Assembly: GCA_038503075.1 (NCBI GenBank)
Contig: JBCAML010000017.1
Span: 124,001-188,000, forward strand
Direction: 5' to 3'
From: Gyromitra esculenta
Taxonomy: Eukaryota > Ascomycota > Pezizomycetes > Pezizales > Discinaceae
DNA: 64,000 nt
The notes beneath the pieces were generated by a model that ran no database searches, had not been told where the DNA came from, and saw only the letters and a list, made by a program, of their open reading frames with translations. Position 1 is the first letter of the stretch. Every line of letters begins with the position of its first letter. The translations under genes and the position numbers were made by a program. This document shows positions 50,501 through 61,978 of the stretch, in pieces.

Positions 50501-53500
50501 CCAACTGGCATCTTTTTGGCCTTGGAGGCTTTACCTTACGCAACTAGAGTATTAACACGCCATTCTGAAGAAGGATGAAGCACGGATCCGATCCGCCTAG
50601 CATCAAGCAGGTACAGGTGTTCAAATACACCATTTGCGAATCTGGATCATCACCCCATATTTCCCCACCCCCACGTTTTTTGAAGCTGATTCGGAGCACG
50701 TGCGTATCGATAAGTTTCCCACACATAGCGTATGCACGGACTCCTGCATTGGTACTGCCAAATGGTGATGCGTGTAATGCATAAGATTGAATAGAGCAGG
50801 ATACATATACGGAATCTAGGTAATAATATCTACGGGCCAATGACTGTAAGTTACACTAGAGGGAGCTATCCCTTTGTAGCTGACCCCGCAGGGGATATTT
50901 GTCAATTATAAGCAGGTACGAGAGTTTTGAACCTGGTATCGACCAACTAGCGGATATATTGTAACGTGTCACTGTCCGGATTGATGCGAATAATATGTCT
51001 TGTTACCACGGAACCGGGTGCATACGAAGCTTCCTTCCAATCGCCTACCCTCCCGAGGGCTTTGTCTAGGATACGGGAACAATGACTGCTCAGATTACCA
51101 TTTGCTCTCCAACCATTTCACACTACCTGATATAAATTTTATCTATTGGATGAATTGAAGTTTGACCTGAAGGAGGCTTGAGATTCTGGGATTGTTATGG
51201 AGGTCAGCTTGACGTGGGCTTCGCCAAGGTTGAGCGGGATGATCTGCAGCCCACTTCCCCAGATCTCCTACTCGACAAATCATTCGAATTTTTTCTTGCT
51301 GTATTATGGCTGATAGATTTCTAGAGCATTATCGGGCTAAACACCCTGTGGCCAATACCCAGACAGAATTTCTTGCACCATTAGGATCCAATCGGGAAAA
51401 ATACGCTTCTGAAACACTCCGTAGACTAGAGTTGTAGCTAGTCGCATTATTCCGGACAGGATCGCCTCCCCTTCTTTAGTATTAACTTGCGGGCCCTGTG
51501 AAAACCGTAAGGGGGTCTTCGTGCCTTATTCACAACTACACTGCCCAGCCTTGAGACCAGGGTGAAGTTGTTAGCTGTATCCGATACACTCTTAAGTGGC
51601 CTGAAGTATGCACTTTTTTAAACCTTGGCACGTGCCTAAGCTTAGGTCAAAATGAAGCTAGGCAACTTAAGTCATGCGAATAAAAGAGGTGCGAATTGTG
51701 AAGGGCTGGGATACCAGCAATGCGAGTATCCACTTGAATCCATAGCTTAGGCGTGGGTAGGTGACGTATTTTGATGTTCAGTGTCGTATGCCAGTGAAAT
51801 TTTTAAATGGTTGGGGTGTATTGCAGCCTTGTCAGTTGGATGATTTCTCAGTAAACCAAACGAGTAGTTATATTGTTTGTAGTTTTTGTAAGGCTTTAAA
51901 AAGATCTCTAGTCATCAGGATTGACCTTCCGTCTAAGTTTGTGGCTGTCTAACTCTTTATCTGGTGTCGAAAATCGGGCGAATATATGACATCTAGATAG
52001 GAAAGATGCACTGGAGACGAGTGAGTAGTCATGATTCTAACCTGTGCGAGGCGTTGATGCGAAGTCAGACCAAGCTAGTTTGTCAGATTGCTCTCCTGGT
52101 TGTGATTTCAGTCTGCTTAACAGCCTTGTAGAAAGATTAGGTTAGTGCCAATGCCATTTCAAGCCTTCTAGTTTGAATTGGCAGTTCTTAATAGTGTTCA
52201 ATCCAGCCTTTATCTAGTGTTCTGTCGATTGTATGTGCGCGCCGCTATGGAGAAATCTGGACACGTCGATTTCATCTCTTTCGTGGTGTTTGAGTAGGGT
52301 TTCGTCCTGTATCTGTTTATCTGGGCTTAGGCCGCCTTGATTTGGTGCAAAAAAATTATCCTGAGACAACTATTATAGCCTGAGTGAAATTTGAACTAGT
52401 GTCGGTTTCCTAAAGGCTAAGTTTCGTGCTGAGATTACCATAGAAACTGACAAAATTTCTGAAAATGGTGAGAAAGGCTTTCGTAGGACTGTTTGTGACT
52501 AGATGAAACGTTAGCTAGATAGATAGATAGATTAATCATACACGCATCCAACCTCATGGGTTATGGCGGTTTGAAACGTTAGCTACATGTGCTAGAAGAT
52601 AAACGCCTTACTTGATCATATATCCGAAATGTCTTGCGCTAGGTAGTGCAATCTGGAGAAGATGTTTCGGTTGGTCTTTATTGATCTCATACATACCAAA
52701 TACCTTCAGGGCAGTGCTATCCAGTTGCATGATAGTATTGATTCACGCTGACTCCGTTGATGATAGTGCTTTCCGTTGGAGGAGTTGCTATGCGTCCACG
52801 TTTTGTCTGCAAGTCTCTTCACACGGCGAGCTGCGTTAGGGCCAAGATGGCCTCTTCGTTCTACTGTTTGCTAGCCCTGCTACTGCTAGCCCATGCTTAC
52901 ACTCTTATTAGAATTGGCGTAGTCGATCTATACCCCACGCGTGCTCGATGACATGTGTTCCGCTTTAAGCTGATGCGGCAGCCTTAATGTTCGCTACACT
53001 CTGGAAAGAATAGATGTAGCTTAATAGTATGTGACTGGATGGTATGTGGACCATAATCGTCTGTGAGAGCTCAGCGTGTAGATGGAATTTGAAAGGTAAA
53101 TGGATTATATGTTTGATGGTGCTGGATCCAGGGAGAATAGTCGCGCTGGGTCTGGGTAGAGCTATTAGGTGAATTAAAGGCCTTTTTCTGAATACTTTGG
53201 AGTAAATGAAAGATTAGCGAGGATAGATGAAGGTGTTGGTGAAGTTTGGTGATAGAGTGAGTAATGTGGCGGGAGGTTGCTAAGTTTCCTTAGCAGTAGG
53301 TTTTCGTCGTTTTAAGGTTGATAGTGGTTATTGGTGGCATTACTACGTCATAGATGGTCACTCGCAATTCGCTTTATGTTGGTGATTGTACATCGTATCA
53401 ATTTTCTACTTGTCGCTGTTTGAAAAGCTTGAGTGCCCAAGGTCAAGCCTAGAGATATTTCTGATTAAAGTACTGTAAAAATTCTAGAGAATCTGACAAG

Positions 53501-53710
53501 ACACTGCTATATTACGCAGCCGTTAAAACACAACTCATATCCACAACTAAGCGCGAAAGTCAAAAGAAAAAGAGCGAGAAAAAGGACCGCCTTAAAGAAG
53601 CGCCCATCCTATGTTATGCCCCCTCAAATATACGCCATTCCCATATATAGCAAACAAGCAACCGAGACATAAATTTTGTGGGGATATAAAACGAAGGCTC
53701 TCACTTATAT
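44512..53710. other. about 9.2 kb without a recognisable gene
   Basis: The first 600 bp are T-rich and probably include the gp1-like 3' untranslated region. Beyond that, the open frames are short, overlap on both strands and show no domain. A (GATA)n-like microsatellite lies near 52517-52532, and an inverted repeat (CCAGTTAG 50161-50168, CTAACTGG 50188-50195) is seen. I find no tRNA, transposon ends or CRISPR-like structure. Small multi-exon genes could be missed by eye. Confidence 0.45.
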
Positions 53711-56382
53711 CTACTTTCGAATAATTTTCAATAAAGGCTCAATATGTGCCCTCCGGCTTAACCCGACCCTGAACTTCACCGGGCCTTTACTAATCGGACT
53801 GTGTGGTGTCTTCTTAATCTTCTCGGCTAGCCCTTTCGATGGTGTCTGGGGGTTCTCCGTCTTGGCCTCAGGTTTCGGCTCTGGTGCTGGAGTAACGATC
53901 TCTCTTTTCTCATCTTCATCGTCGGTATCTGATACCATTTCCTTGGATGTAGTGATTACTTTAGCGCTTTTCTTCGCTGCAGCCTTAGATACCTTCGGTT
54001 TAGCCTCCTTCTTTGAGGGTGCCTTCGTAACAGGTGCAGGTGCGGGTTCGAGCTCTGGTGCTATTGCTGATGCAAGATCATCATTGCCGCCGTCATCAGA
54101 AACCCTAATCGTTTCGGACGACAAAGGCTCCTTCTCCTTCTCCTTTTGCTCTTTCGCTTCTTTCGCGGCCGTAGCAGCGGCCTTTTTTGTTATTCTTGGA
54201 GTTTTTGGCTTAGGCTCCTTTTTCGCTGCTGGTTTCCTAGTGGGTTCAGGGTCACCTGTCCAGTCTTCCTCTTCCTCTTCCTCTTTCTTGCTTTTCCGCC
54301 TCTTGGCGGCAGCAGTTTCTCTCTTCGCTGCCTTCGTAGGTTCGGCGGATAGCTCTTGTACCTGTTTATTGGGTATAGGAGAAATAGGAGGAATAGTAAT
54401 AATAGATGTTGAATCGCCAACCGCCCCTGATGCTAGAAAGGCATCTCCTTCTACGGGTTCATCTAAAAATTTAGGGCGTCCCCACCTATGCACCTTTTTG
54501 GTTCCTGCACCGAGACCAGGAGGTTCGGGTTCCTCGGGAACCAGCTGCTCCGGGCCTGTTGCAGGTGGTATAGAGTTATTGACCGCGATCGTATCATATG
54601 ACCCAACTTTCGGAGTTTGACTCTTCTGGTTGATGTTGGGTCTGGCGTTCATCTGCTTTTCTACTGTAATGCTTGGGAAATTTTCCAAACTGGCTGTAGC
54701 AGAGACTTGAACGCTACCCAATAGATCATGACTTTTCCCACGGCTGCCACCAGATAGCTCATCCTCTGAACCAATCACCAAAGTTTCAATTGGCTTACTT
54801 TTCCTCCTTTTCGACTTCGCCTTCTGCACCGCCTCACTAATATCTCCGCTATCGTTCGCAGTGCCTTTCCGTTTTTTCGCCGCTGGCTTCTTTTTCTTCT
54901 GCGTAGCTTTCCCGTCACCAGTCCATACATCATCGTCATCTGACCCTCTGCCACCGCTAGCAGCAAGGAGATCAACAGCATTGGATGTCTTTGCTCGGCC
55001 AGCATATGTAGCCTGCGCCATCCCTTGCCTCGCTTTCCCTTTCGCCGCACGCCATTCGGAAGCGACCGGAAAATTACCGAAGCCATTGTCGCCCTCCTCA
55101 GATAATGATAATCCTAGATGTTGGTCTGTTGCCGCGCGTTTTTTCTCTTTAAGTTTTTTGGTTGGTTTAGTCGCGGGGCTATTCTCGAGGGAGGATAGTG
55201 GGCTGTCACTCGCCACTGATGGAGGCGCCAGTGGGTGAAGCTCTGGCACGTAGGGGTGAGATTCTGCTGAGTGAGTCGCTAATTGCGATGGTAAAAAAAT
55301 TGAATCGTATGGTGGGTCAGGAATTGTGCTTCGCAGATCTGGCGTATCGTATACGCCGCCGAAATTAGTTGCAGGAAGGTGTCGCGGTGATTCAACCGGA
55401 GATAGCTCAGGTGATAAAGTATCGTATTCGGCTCGTCGCTCATGGGGCAGGACGAGTTCATTGTGTGTTAAGTCGATCATGAATGTGCTCGCGACAGCTT
55501 GGGGTGTCGGCCCGGTTGCAGCAACTTGTATTTCCGTGTTATGGGTGTTGGAGGGGTATTCGCTGTGGTTAAAGTTAAGTGTTATATTGCCGTCGAACTG
55601 CTGGGGGTCGTAGTAGGAGGTTGTTTTTGCGGATTCTCGTGGTTTTCTTTTTGGCTTGGGGAGTGGCGGGAGTAGTTCCGTGTCAACAGTGTTATTCCGG
55701 GTAGACTTCTTACCCGAAGCGGGAAGCTTGGATGCGTTGGGCCGCCAGTCATCTTCCGAGGTATCGTTTAAGAGATCTAGGACTGACATGCCCCCACCTG
55801 TGGACTTTGCCCGTTTCGTTGGTTTCTTCTTGCTTGATTTTGTACTTTCTCCGTATTCATCACCATCATCGTTTTGCTTCGTCCAAGGGGCTTTTTTTTC
55901 GGATGCTGGTCGCTTGCGTTTCTTGTTTTCTGAATCTGGACGAAAGTCGTCGTCTTCCTCTGAGGCATTGAATGCGTAGATATCCTGTTCGCCACCCTCT
56001 AGCCTCCCGTGTGCCGTTTGTCGCCGTTTCGCTTTCAATACTGGGTTGCCCGGGTCTACCTGCGTTGGTGAAACTGGGGTCGTCGAGAGGAGTGCAGAAT
56101 GAGCTTCGTCAATAGCTTTCTTGCGCAGCTCTGAAGTCAAAGACGGGGGCATATCAGTTTTTAATGACCCTTTTATCTATGAAGAAGTCAGTGGGGTGAT
56201 GAGGGACAAGTACCACCGCTCGCAGGGACGGTTTGATACCCGTTTGTTTCGTAGAAAGGTGCTGGATGAATGAGAGCATCGGAAACGACAGGAGCAGGCT
56301 CGGGCTGGATAGTAGATTCTTCAATGAAAGCGCCGTCAGACTCGCCTTCAGAGTCGTTGATAATGAAGGTTGGGGGTGTCAT
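53711..56382 (-). CDS. large charged nuclear protein, 875 aa
   Basis: Two exons, 56214-56382 and 53711-56169, joined by a 44-nt intron (GTACTT donor, AAAAG acceptor) in phase. The protein begins MTPPTFIINDSEGESDGAFI and is rich in Lys, Ser, Glu, Asp and Ala, with many basic clusters typical of nuclear import signals (KKRKRPASEKK, KSKRRKSK). Three acidic-Trp segments recur: EDDWRPN, DDDDVWTGDGK and EEEEDWTGDPE, each near basic stretches. The C-terminus is a distinct, conserved-looking basic motif, PVKFRVGLSRRAHIEPLLKI. The picture is that of a chromatin-associated or replication/repair scaffold protein, mostly disordered. No enzyme domain is visible and I cannot name the family. Met at 56382 is chosen as start. 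A Met at 56460 is also in frame. Confidence 0.8.
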
Positions 56383-56825
56383 TATTTGATGAATGTTGGC
56401 GGGGAGACGCGTTTGCGAAACTATGAGGGGAAGACGCGTTGAAGTGGGATCGTGGTGCAAGCGCGCTAAGCTAAATCAGGACGTCCATGTCACTCTACAT
56501 ACTGCTTTTCCCCATGAGGCGGTTTAATTTTTTTTCACTTGTATCTATGACCCTTTTTTCAATCTTATTATTGAGAATTCAACATTTGCTCACTAAGTTT
56601 CATGGATCATGAAGAAAAGAGAAGGGAGAAAAAAGCATGTTTCAACAAGATCAATGGATTTGACGCCGTATTTCCTCTAATACTGACGCTTAGAGTTCAA
56701 GATTGGTCAAGAGCTAGAGATCAACCACCTTTTTAAGATTCTCAAAGTTGATAAACTCCGTCCATATAAAATCGAGGCCAAACCCATTCGTACTTTCATT
56801 TCATTAAGCAAGCAACAAGATCACT
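56383..56825. promoter_or_regulatory. divergent promoter region
   Basis: This 443-bp region separates the minus-strand nuclear-protein gene from the plus-strand 313-aa gene. TATAAAA at 56765-56771, 61 bp before the plus-strand ATG, is a plausible TATA box for the latter. A T-run is at 56527-56535. Confidence 0.45.
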
Positions 56826-57767
56826 ATGTATTCGGGACCTATGGCTTTCGGGATGGACGTCTTCAGTATGGATTTCGACCTAGATTCGCCCTCAATTGAT
56901 GTCCCTTACTGTAGTAAGTGCGTCAGCAAGTATGTTTATCCTATTGATAAAGTGACTGTAGGGCTAGAAAGTCGCCTCCATCAGGCGTATGAATATCTGG
57001 AAGCTGCAACCTCCTTGATTAAGGCCGCGGACGAATATTCTACATGGCTACGCAAATGCTCGGTCAAAGAGAACAAAAAGACCGTAGAAAACGAAGGGAT
57101 CCAAGAAAAGGTAAATACCACTGAGAATGACCCTGTTGGCACGACACGTTTCGAGCCTGGCGTCAATGACTGGATCCCCTTTTTCCGAAACGAGCTTCGT
57201 GGTTGGAAATCCCGCTTGGATTATAGTCGTTGGAAATGTGTTAGATGCGAGCTCGCCAAAAGAGAACAAAATCCTCTCCGCATATTGGCTGTGCCTATTG
57301 CGTTGGGGATTGTTGCACTGGAGATGAGAAACCTGAAGAACCTTCAAGAATTCTCTGGATCGGATGCCAAAGCAGCGATTAAGAAGCTCATAAATAATGG
57401 GGATTTAATCTACCACGGCCCAACAAAGATGTGGATGTCCAATGAAACTTTTGAAAAAACTCCAGAAGGACAATCAAAAATGGCGGATGAGAATGAGCGG
57501 AGTATCCTGAAGGCTGCCAAGAGGAAGCTCGAGAGAGAGAAGAGGAAACTTCGACTAATCAGAGCAATAATCGAGCAGCGGATGCGTGGGGACCAGAATG
57601 GAAGGCGCTCAGCACATTTTGAGTCCGAAGATTATGGTATGAAAAAATGGCGCAAGATGAAGGTTTCGGAATTGGAGGATGAGAAGAACGCAGTTATGGA
57701 AGCAGTTCGTTCTACTGAAGACTACTACGATATCTTAGTGGAATTAGCTGCAAGCAAAGATGTCTAG
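56826..57767 (+). CDS. uncharacterised 313-aa protein with two CxxC pairs
   Basis: Intronless frame preceded by a TATA-like box. I do not recognise the family. Two CxxC pairs, C29/C32 (PYCSKCVSK) and C138/C141 (WKCVRCELAK), about 106 residues apart, could co-ordinate zinc together. The segment between them is helical and charged. A short hydrophobic stretch (ILAVPIALGIVALEM, about 153-167) follows the second pair and is too short to be a firm membrane span. Residues about 170-205 (NLQEFSGSDAKAAIKKLINNGDL) resemble a small winged-helix-like or helix-turn-helix segment, which is only an impression. The C-terminal 100 residues are rich in Lys, Arg and Glu, probably coiled coil. Confidence 0.6.
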   Translation: MYSGPMAFGMDVFSMDFDLDSPSIDVPYCSKCVSKYVYPIDKVTVGLESRLHQAYEYLEAATSLIKAADEYSTWLRKCSVKENKKTVENEGIQEKVNTTENDPVGTTRFEPGVNDWIPFFRNELRGWKSRLDYSRWKCVRCELAKREQNPLRILAVPIALGIVALEMRNLKNLQEFSGSDAKAAIKKLINNGDLIYHGPTKMWMSNETFEKTPEGQSKMADENERSILKAAKRKLEREKRKLRLIRAIIEQRMRGDQNGRRSAHFESEDYGMKKWRKMKVSELEDEKNAVMEAVRSTEDYYDILVELAASKDV

Positions 57768-60700
57768 GCAGAGAAGGATTTCTAGCCTGTAGTTTTTTTA
57801 TTCCCGTCGGCAGACCTGAAACAAGTTAGGTCTGACGATCGAGACGAGACTGAACTTTTGTGATTTCGCTGATACCTGCTATTATTGTTAAGCTATTTTT
57901 ATAACTACGTACTAGAATATAATAGAATCACTCTACTTACCAGAACTAAATACACATGGGTACATACTTGGTGAGCATTTATATAGACTTTATATATCAC
58001 TAGACACTGGCACGTGCGTGTACTTACGGCGATATCTATTGCTGATGTGTGGGTGACATGTTACAAGATGACAATTGGCCACTACAGCAATCTCTGCTGC
58101 ATCTAAATTTACCAGTCACTAATGTCTTGGCTGCATGTTCCTCCACGCGCCTGAAGTCTGTACTCTTTGAAACTTTATTTCCATTGTGAAGTTGAAACAC
58201 ATGATCTAAGACTTTTTTCCACCTCCAGATAAATTTGGGTCTAGCAACAGGCCTTTTGCACTTCTCCTGCGAACGCTCCCTCAGCGATTATTCCATGGAA
58301 AAAACCGAAGCTTTGACCTACACCACTCATTTTAGCACTTTTTAGTTAAATAGTAATTATTATGCTCGTGCATATCGCTACTTACGAAGCTTCGAGCTCT
58401 ATGAGTAACAACAATAGTGTACTAGGAACGCCGTTTACAATTTACAACGCCTATGCGCAGAGCTCAGATGAAGCATCAATAGACACTGCAGTTTCCCGTA
58501 GCACTTATGTCGAGGGGTCACTAAATGTAGCAAGATGCTTTCTTAAGCGCTTTATGGAACGCAACATATGGATTTTCTATATACACTGCACTCACGAAAA
58601 CAGAAAATCCGAAGGAGAACAGGGGATACAGGATCCGGAAGGATCGAGGATCTAAAGGCTTGGGAGGAACTAGGAAGAGATTTTTGGGAAGGTGATGGTG
58701 ATGATGACAAGAACGGGAGCAATGTCGAGCTCTATCATTTGGACTGGATTTACTACTTCAACAAGATTTTAAATGAACCAAAGGATAATCTGGATCTCTG
58801 TGACTAGAATTTTTAGCTATTTTGTGGGCTCAGTGAGCGTCTTCACCGTTTAAGCAGGCAGTCACACTAGGAGAGGCTGTCTACGTGGACGGAAAGAGGG
58901 TTCGTGAAAAATTTCATAGATAGTTTACGGTATTTCTAGACAATTTGCGAAGATAGTTTGGAAGTACCTTAGAGGGTTGATATAACCTAGATATAGTACA
59001 TTGGGTAAGGCATGACTGGCGACAGTTGGTCTTGTGTAAGTTAAGTTCAAGCAACTGTAAGTTTTATATAATATTCGCGACTGCTTTAGTTATCATTGTA
59101 TAATTCCTTAAAAGAGATCCTAATTCCACGAAGGTAAATGTAGTGGTGGTGGTGGGGCAGGCTATTTCGTCTAGGGAAATTCTAGTGCGGGTAAGGCAGA
59201 GTACTCCCTGAGATCATGGAAAGTTAGTTGGAGGTGGTAGGCAGTCGATGAAGGAATTGGGTGATTACGGGTTGGATAGCGTTGAAACTCACACGTGATG
59301 CTAGGAGCTAGTGGCAACTACAATTCGCCTCACCATCTGTGCTTTAAACTTTGACCATTCGTGCCTTATGTGCGTGATCACCTAATTTCTTTGTCCCACA
59401 TTACAGGAGTCCAAAAGTAGCGAAGCACCTAGCAGTCAGGAGCAACAGGAAAAGGTGGGGTTCTGCTCATACTGAATAATATCATTACGTAAGTAAGTGG
59501 GTTAAGATAGTTTAACCATCGGAAATTTTCTCTGCTATTCTTGGAGTTCAATTTGCAAGGTTCTCTCCCCGAAAAAGCAATATAGTTCCTCGAGTAATTC
59601 CGGCTTGGTATCAATCAGGGTTAGGGTTAAACTCCTACCACCTAGAATCAGATTTTGCTGGTGAAAAAAAAACTGCGCTTATGCCAGGGCCAACACATAC
59701 CTACTACCTCCGCCCACACGATTAACGTAGCTAGAATTCTTCACTAAAACACCACTCGGGCAGATCCGGGTAAAGCTGCAAAATTCTAAGCACGCATGCG
59801 TTTCAGCCTATGCTATGTTAAGGTGGCGTGAAGTCTGTTCATATTAGAGATCTAGACGATACGTAACATCGATCGGATTGGCGCGTTGCTACATGACCCG
59901 TAAAGCTAGATAGCGCGATATTAAGACACCAAAACATGCACGAGTGATCACCCATGATTGCACAACCGAAACCAAGGCTCTTGTTGTCAAAACATTTGCC
60001 ACGTCGATAAAAAGCGTTTAGTGGCAAAACCAACAGATTTTCTACCGCAGAGAATGCCGAGGTTACCACTGCAAGGTATATCAGCGGGCTTTCACGATGA
60101 CTCTATGTTAGTTAGCTTTATCCGTGCCAACAAAGCACGGAGATGTTTCCTGTACTTGATCAAGTAATCTCTTTCTTCGTACTTGTAATCACAGAAATCG
60201 GGAATTGTTTTACATGATGGTACTAATTCGAGTGACTTGTGGTGATCCGTTATCCTTATTAAGTTTAGCGGTTGATGGGTACATATAGATTTGAGTTCAA
60301 TCTCTTCACTGAACAGTATTTTTTCTTAGAGATGAAATTATATATAAGTGTGAAATAAAAATCTAGAGATTGAAAGGGAGGCGGGTCGGGTTCAGATTAC
60401 CGTTCTCGGTTTAGAGCTAAAATATCATTAGGCTCTTCTAGTCAAGTATCAGTTCTGAAATCGTGGCTCTGAAATGTCCCGGTAGGATGGATAAACTATC
60501 CGTCCAATGCAGTATATCTTGTCCCAAGTGTGGGGCTAGTCCAAAGCTCCAAAGTTTTACAGCCATCTCCAACAAGCCTCAATAGAACTCTCGAATAATA
60601 GATAGAATCATCACTCATCACTCGCTATTCAAAACTGCTAGGATTAGGAGGTAGAGTTTACCGTTTAAACCAAAGATGATTTCCATTTCAAAACGCATGA

Positions 60701-60972
60701 ACGAAATTGGTTTCACGACAATTTATGAAATTTATGAATTCTCGAATAATACCCCGCACTTTGGATCCTTAGTACCCCGCATGCGCAGGGACACACCACA
60801 CACCCTGTAGAAATCTCGATGCTGTGCCTTCGCTGACGTACCGAATTAAATAACGCATGTTTCGATGGGAAAATATTTAGAGTAAGCCCCGCCTCGCCAC
60901 GTTCAAACTTTCAAGCCCCCGTCAATCCACATCCTGCCATACAAAGATAAAAAAAACCCAAGTCCGTAAAAC
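57768..60972. other. intergenic, no confident gene
   Basis: About 3.2 kb. Overlapping frames at 58362-58655 and 58568-58807 give an acidic C-terminal peptide but no known family. A telomere-like AGGGTTAGGGTTA is at 59617-59629. No RNA gene or transposon ends were seen. Confidence 0.45.
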
Positions 60973-61978
60973 ATGAGTATCGTCGTCACCGGTGCGACCG
61001 GCGCCCTTGGGAGTTCCATCCTCAAGTACCTTCACAAACTCAATGCCAAATCCGAATCCCCGAAAACAATTATCGGAACCACACGAGACCTCAGAAACGT
61101 CTCCGAAGACCTGAAAGCAACCGGAATCGAGCTACGTTACGCTGACTTCGACGATGATTCTCACATTTTGGAGGAGGCATTTGCTGGCGCTGAGAAGGTG
61201 CTTTTGATATCGACAGACGTCTTCGATAACGAGAAACGGATAATACAACATAAAAACGCTATTGATGCCGTGAAAAGAGCCGGTGTTGGGAGAATCTACT
61301 ATACGAGCTTTTGTTCTGGTGGTTATGAGAATAAGTCCGTTTCGGAAGTCCAACAACTGCACTTAGAGACCGAGGAATACATCAAAAGGTAATACTCACT
61401 TTCACCGTGGCAACTTATTAAATTCTTCTTCAAAGTTACTAATTAAAAAAATCTACAAAATTGATAGGTCTGGCATTAACTACACCATCATCCGCGAAGG
61501 GACTTATGCCGACTCCTTCCCGGTGATGCTGAACTGGACCCCGGAGTCGACTCGAGTTGTAGTACCAGACGATGGCCCTGTCGCCTGGATCTCACGAGAC
61601 GAACTTGCTGAAGCAAATGCACGATTACTCCTCAATAACGATAAGGAGTACAGAAACGCCATTACACTGTTGACAGGTTCTTCGACACTCACTCTTCGAC
61701 AAATAGCCGCGCTAATCACCGAGGTGACCGGTAAACCTCTATCTTTTGAGGTTTCGGAAGAAAAGTATGTTTTGGGGGCTATCAAGGCCGGCCAAAATGA
61801 GAAGATCGTTAAGACGTTTGTAACGATTTACAAAGCACTTGGAGCTGGAGAAGGGGATATTGTGGATCCGCTCGCAGAAGAGTTGCTGGAGAGGAAACCA
61901 ATCGGTGCGAAGGAGAAGATAAGAGAGTTATTAGAAAAAGGTAAGGCAACGGGTGGGTATAGGTATGGAGCCACATAG
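60973..61978 (+). CDS. NmrA-like / QOR2-type NAD(P)-binding oxidoreductase
   Basis: Two exons, 60973-61388 and 61468-61978, separated by a 79-nt intron with a GTAATA donor and TTGATAG acceptor, give 308 aa. The N-terminus MSIVVTGATGALGSSILKYL has the Rossmann dinucleotide motif G-x-T-G-x-x-G of atypical short-chain dehydrogenases. IIGTTRDLRN and the acidic YADFDD fit the usual second and third strands. RIYYTSFCSG lies at the position of the degenerate catalytic region. After the splice, SGINYTIIREGTYADSFP and VAWISRDELAEANARLL are characteristic of the TMR/NmrA group that includes bacterial NAD(P)H:quinone oxidoreductase 2 and fungal NmrA-like proteins. It is probably a cytosolic redox enzyme or NADP-sensing protein. 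The substrate is unknown. It is not next to biosynthetic genes in this window. Confidence 0.95.

Noticed and set aside
53676..54620. 314-codon plus-strand frame
   Set aside because: It is antisense to the large nuclear-protein gene. The Ser/Phe/Ala-rich composition is the mirror of the Lys/Glu/Ala codons on the other strand.
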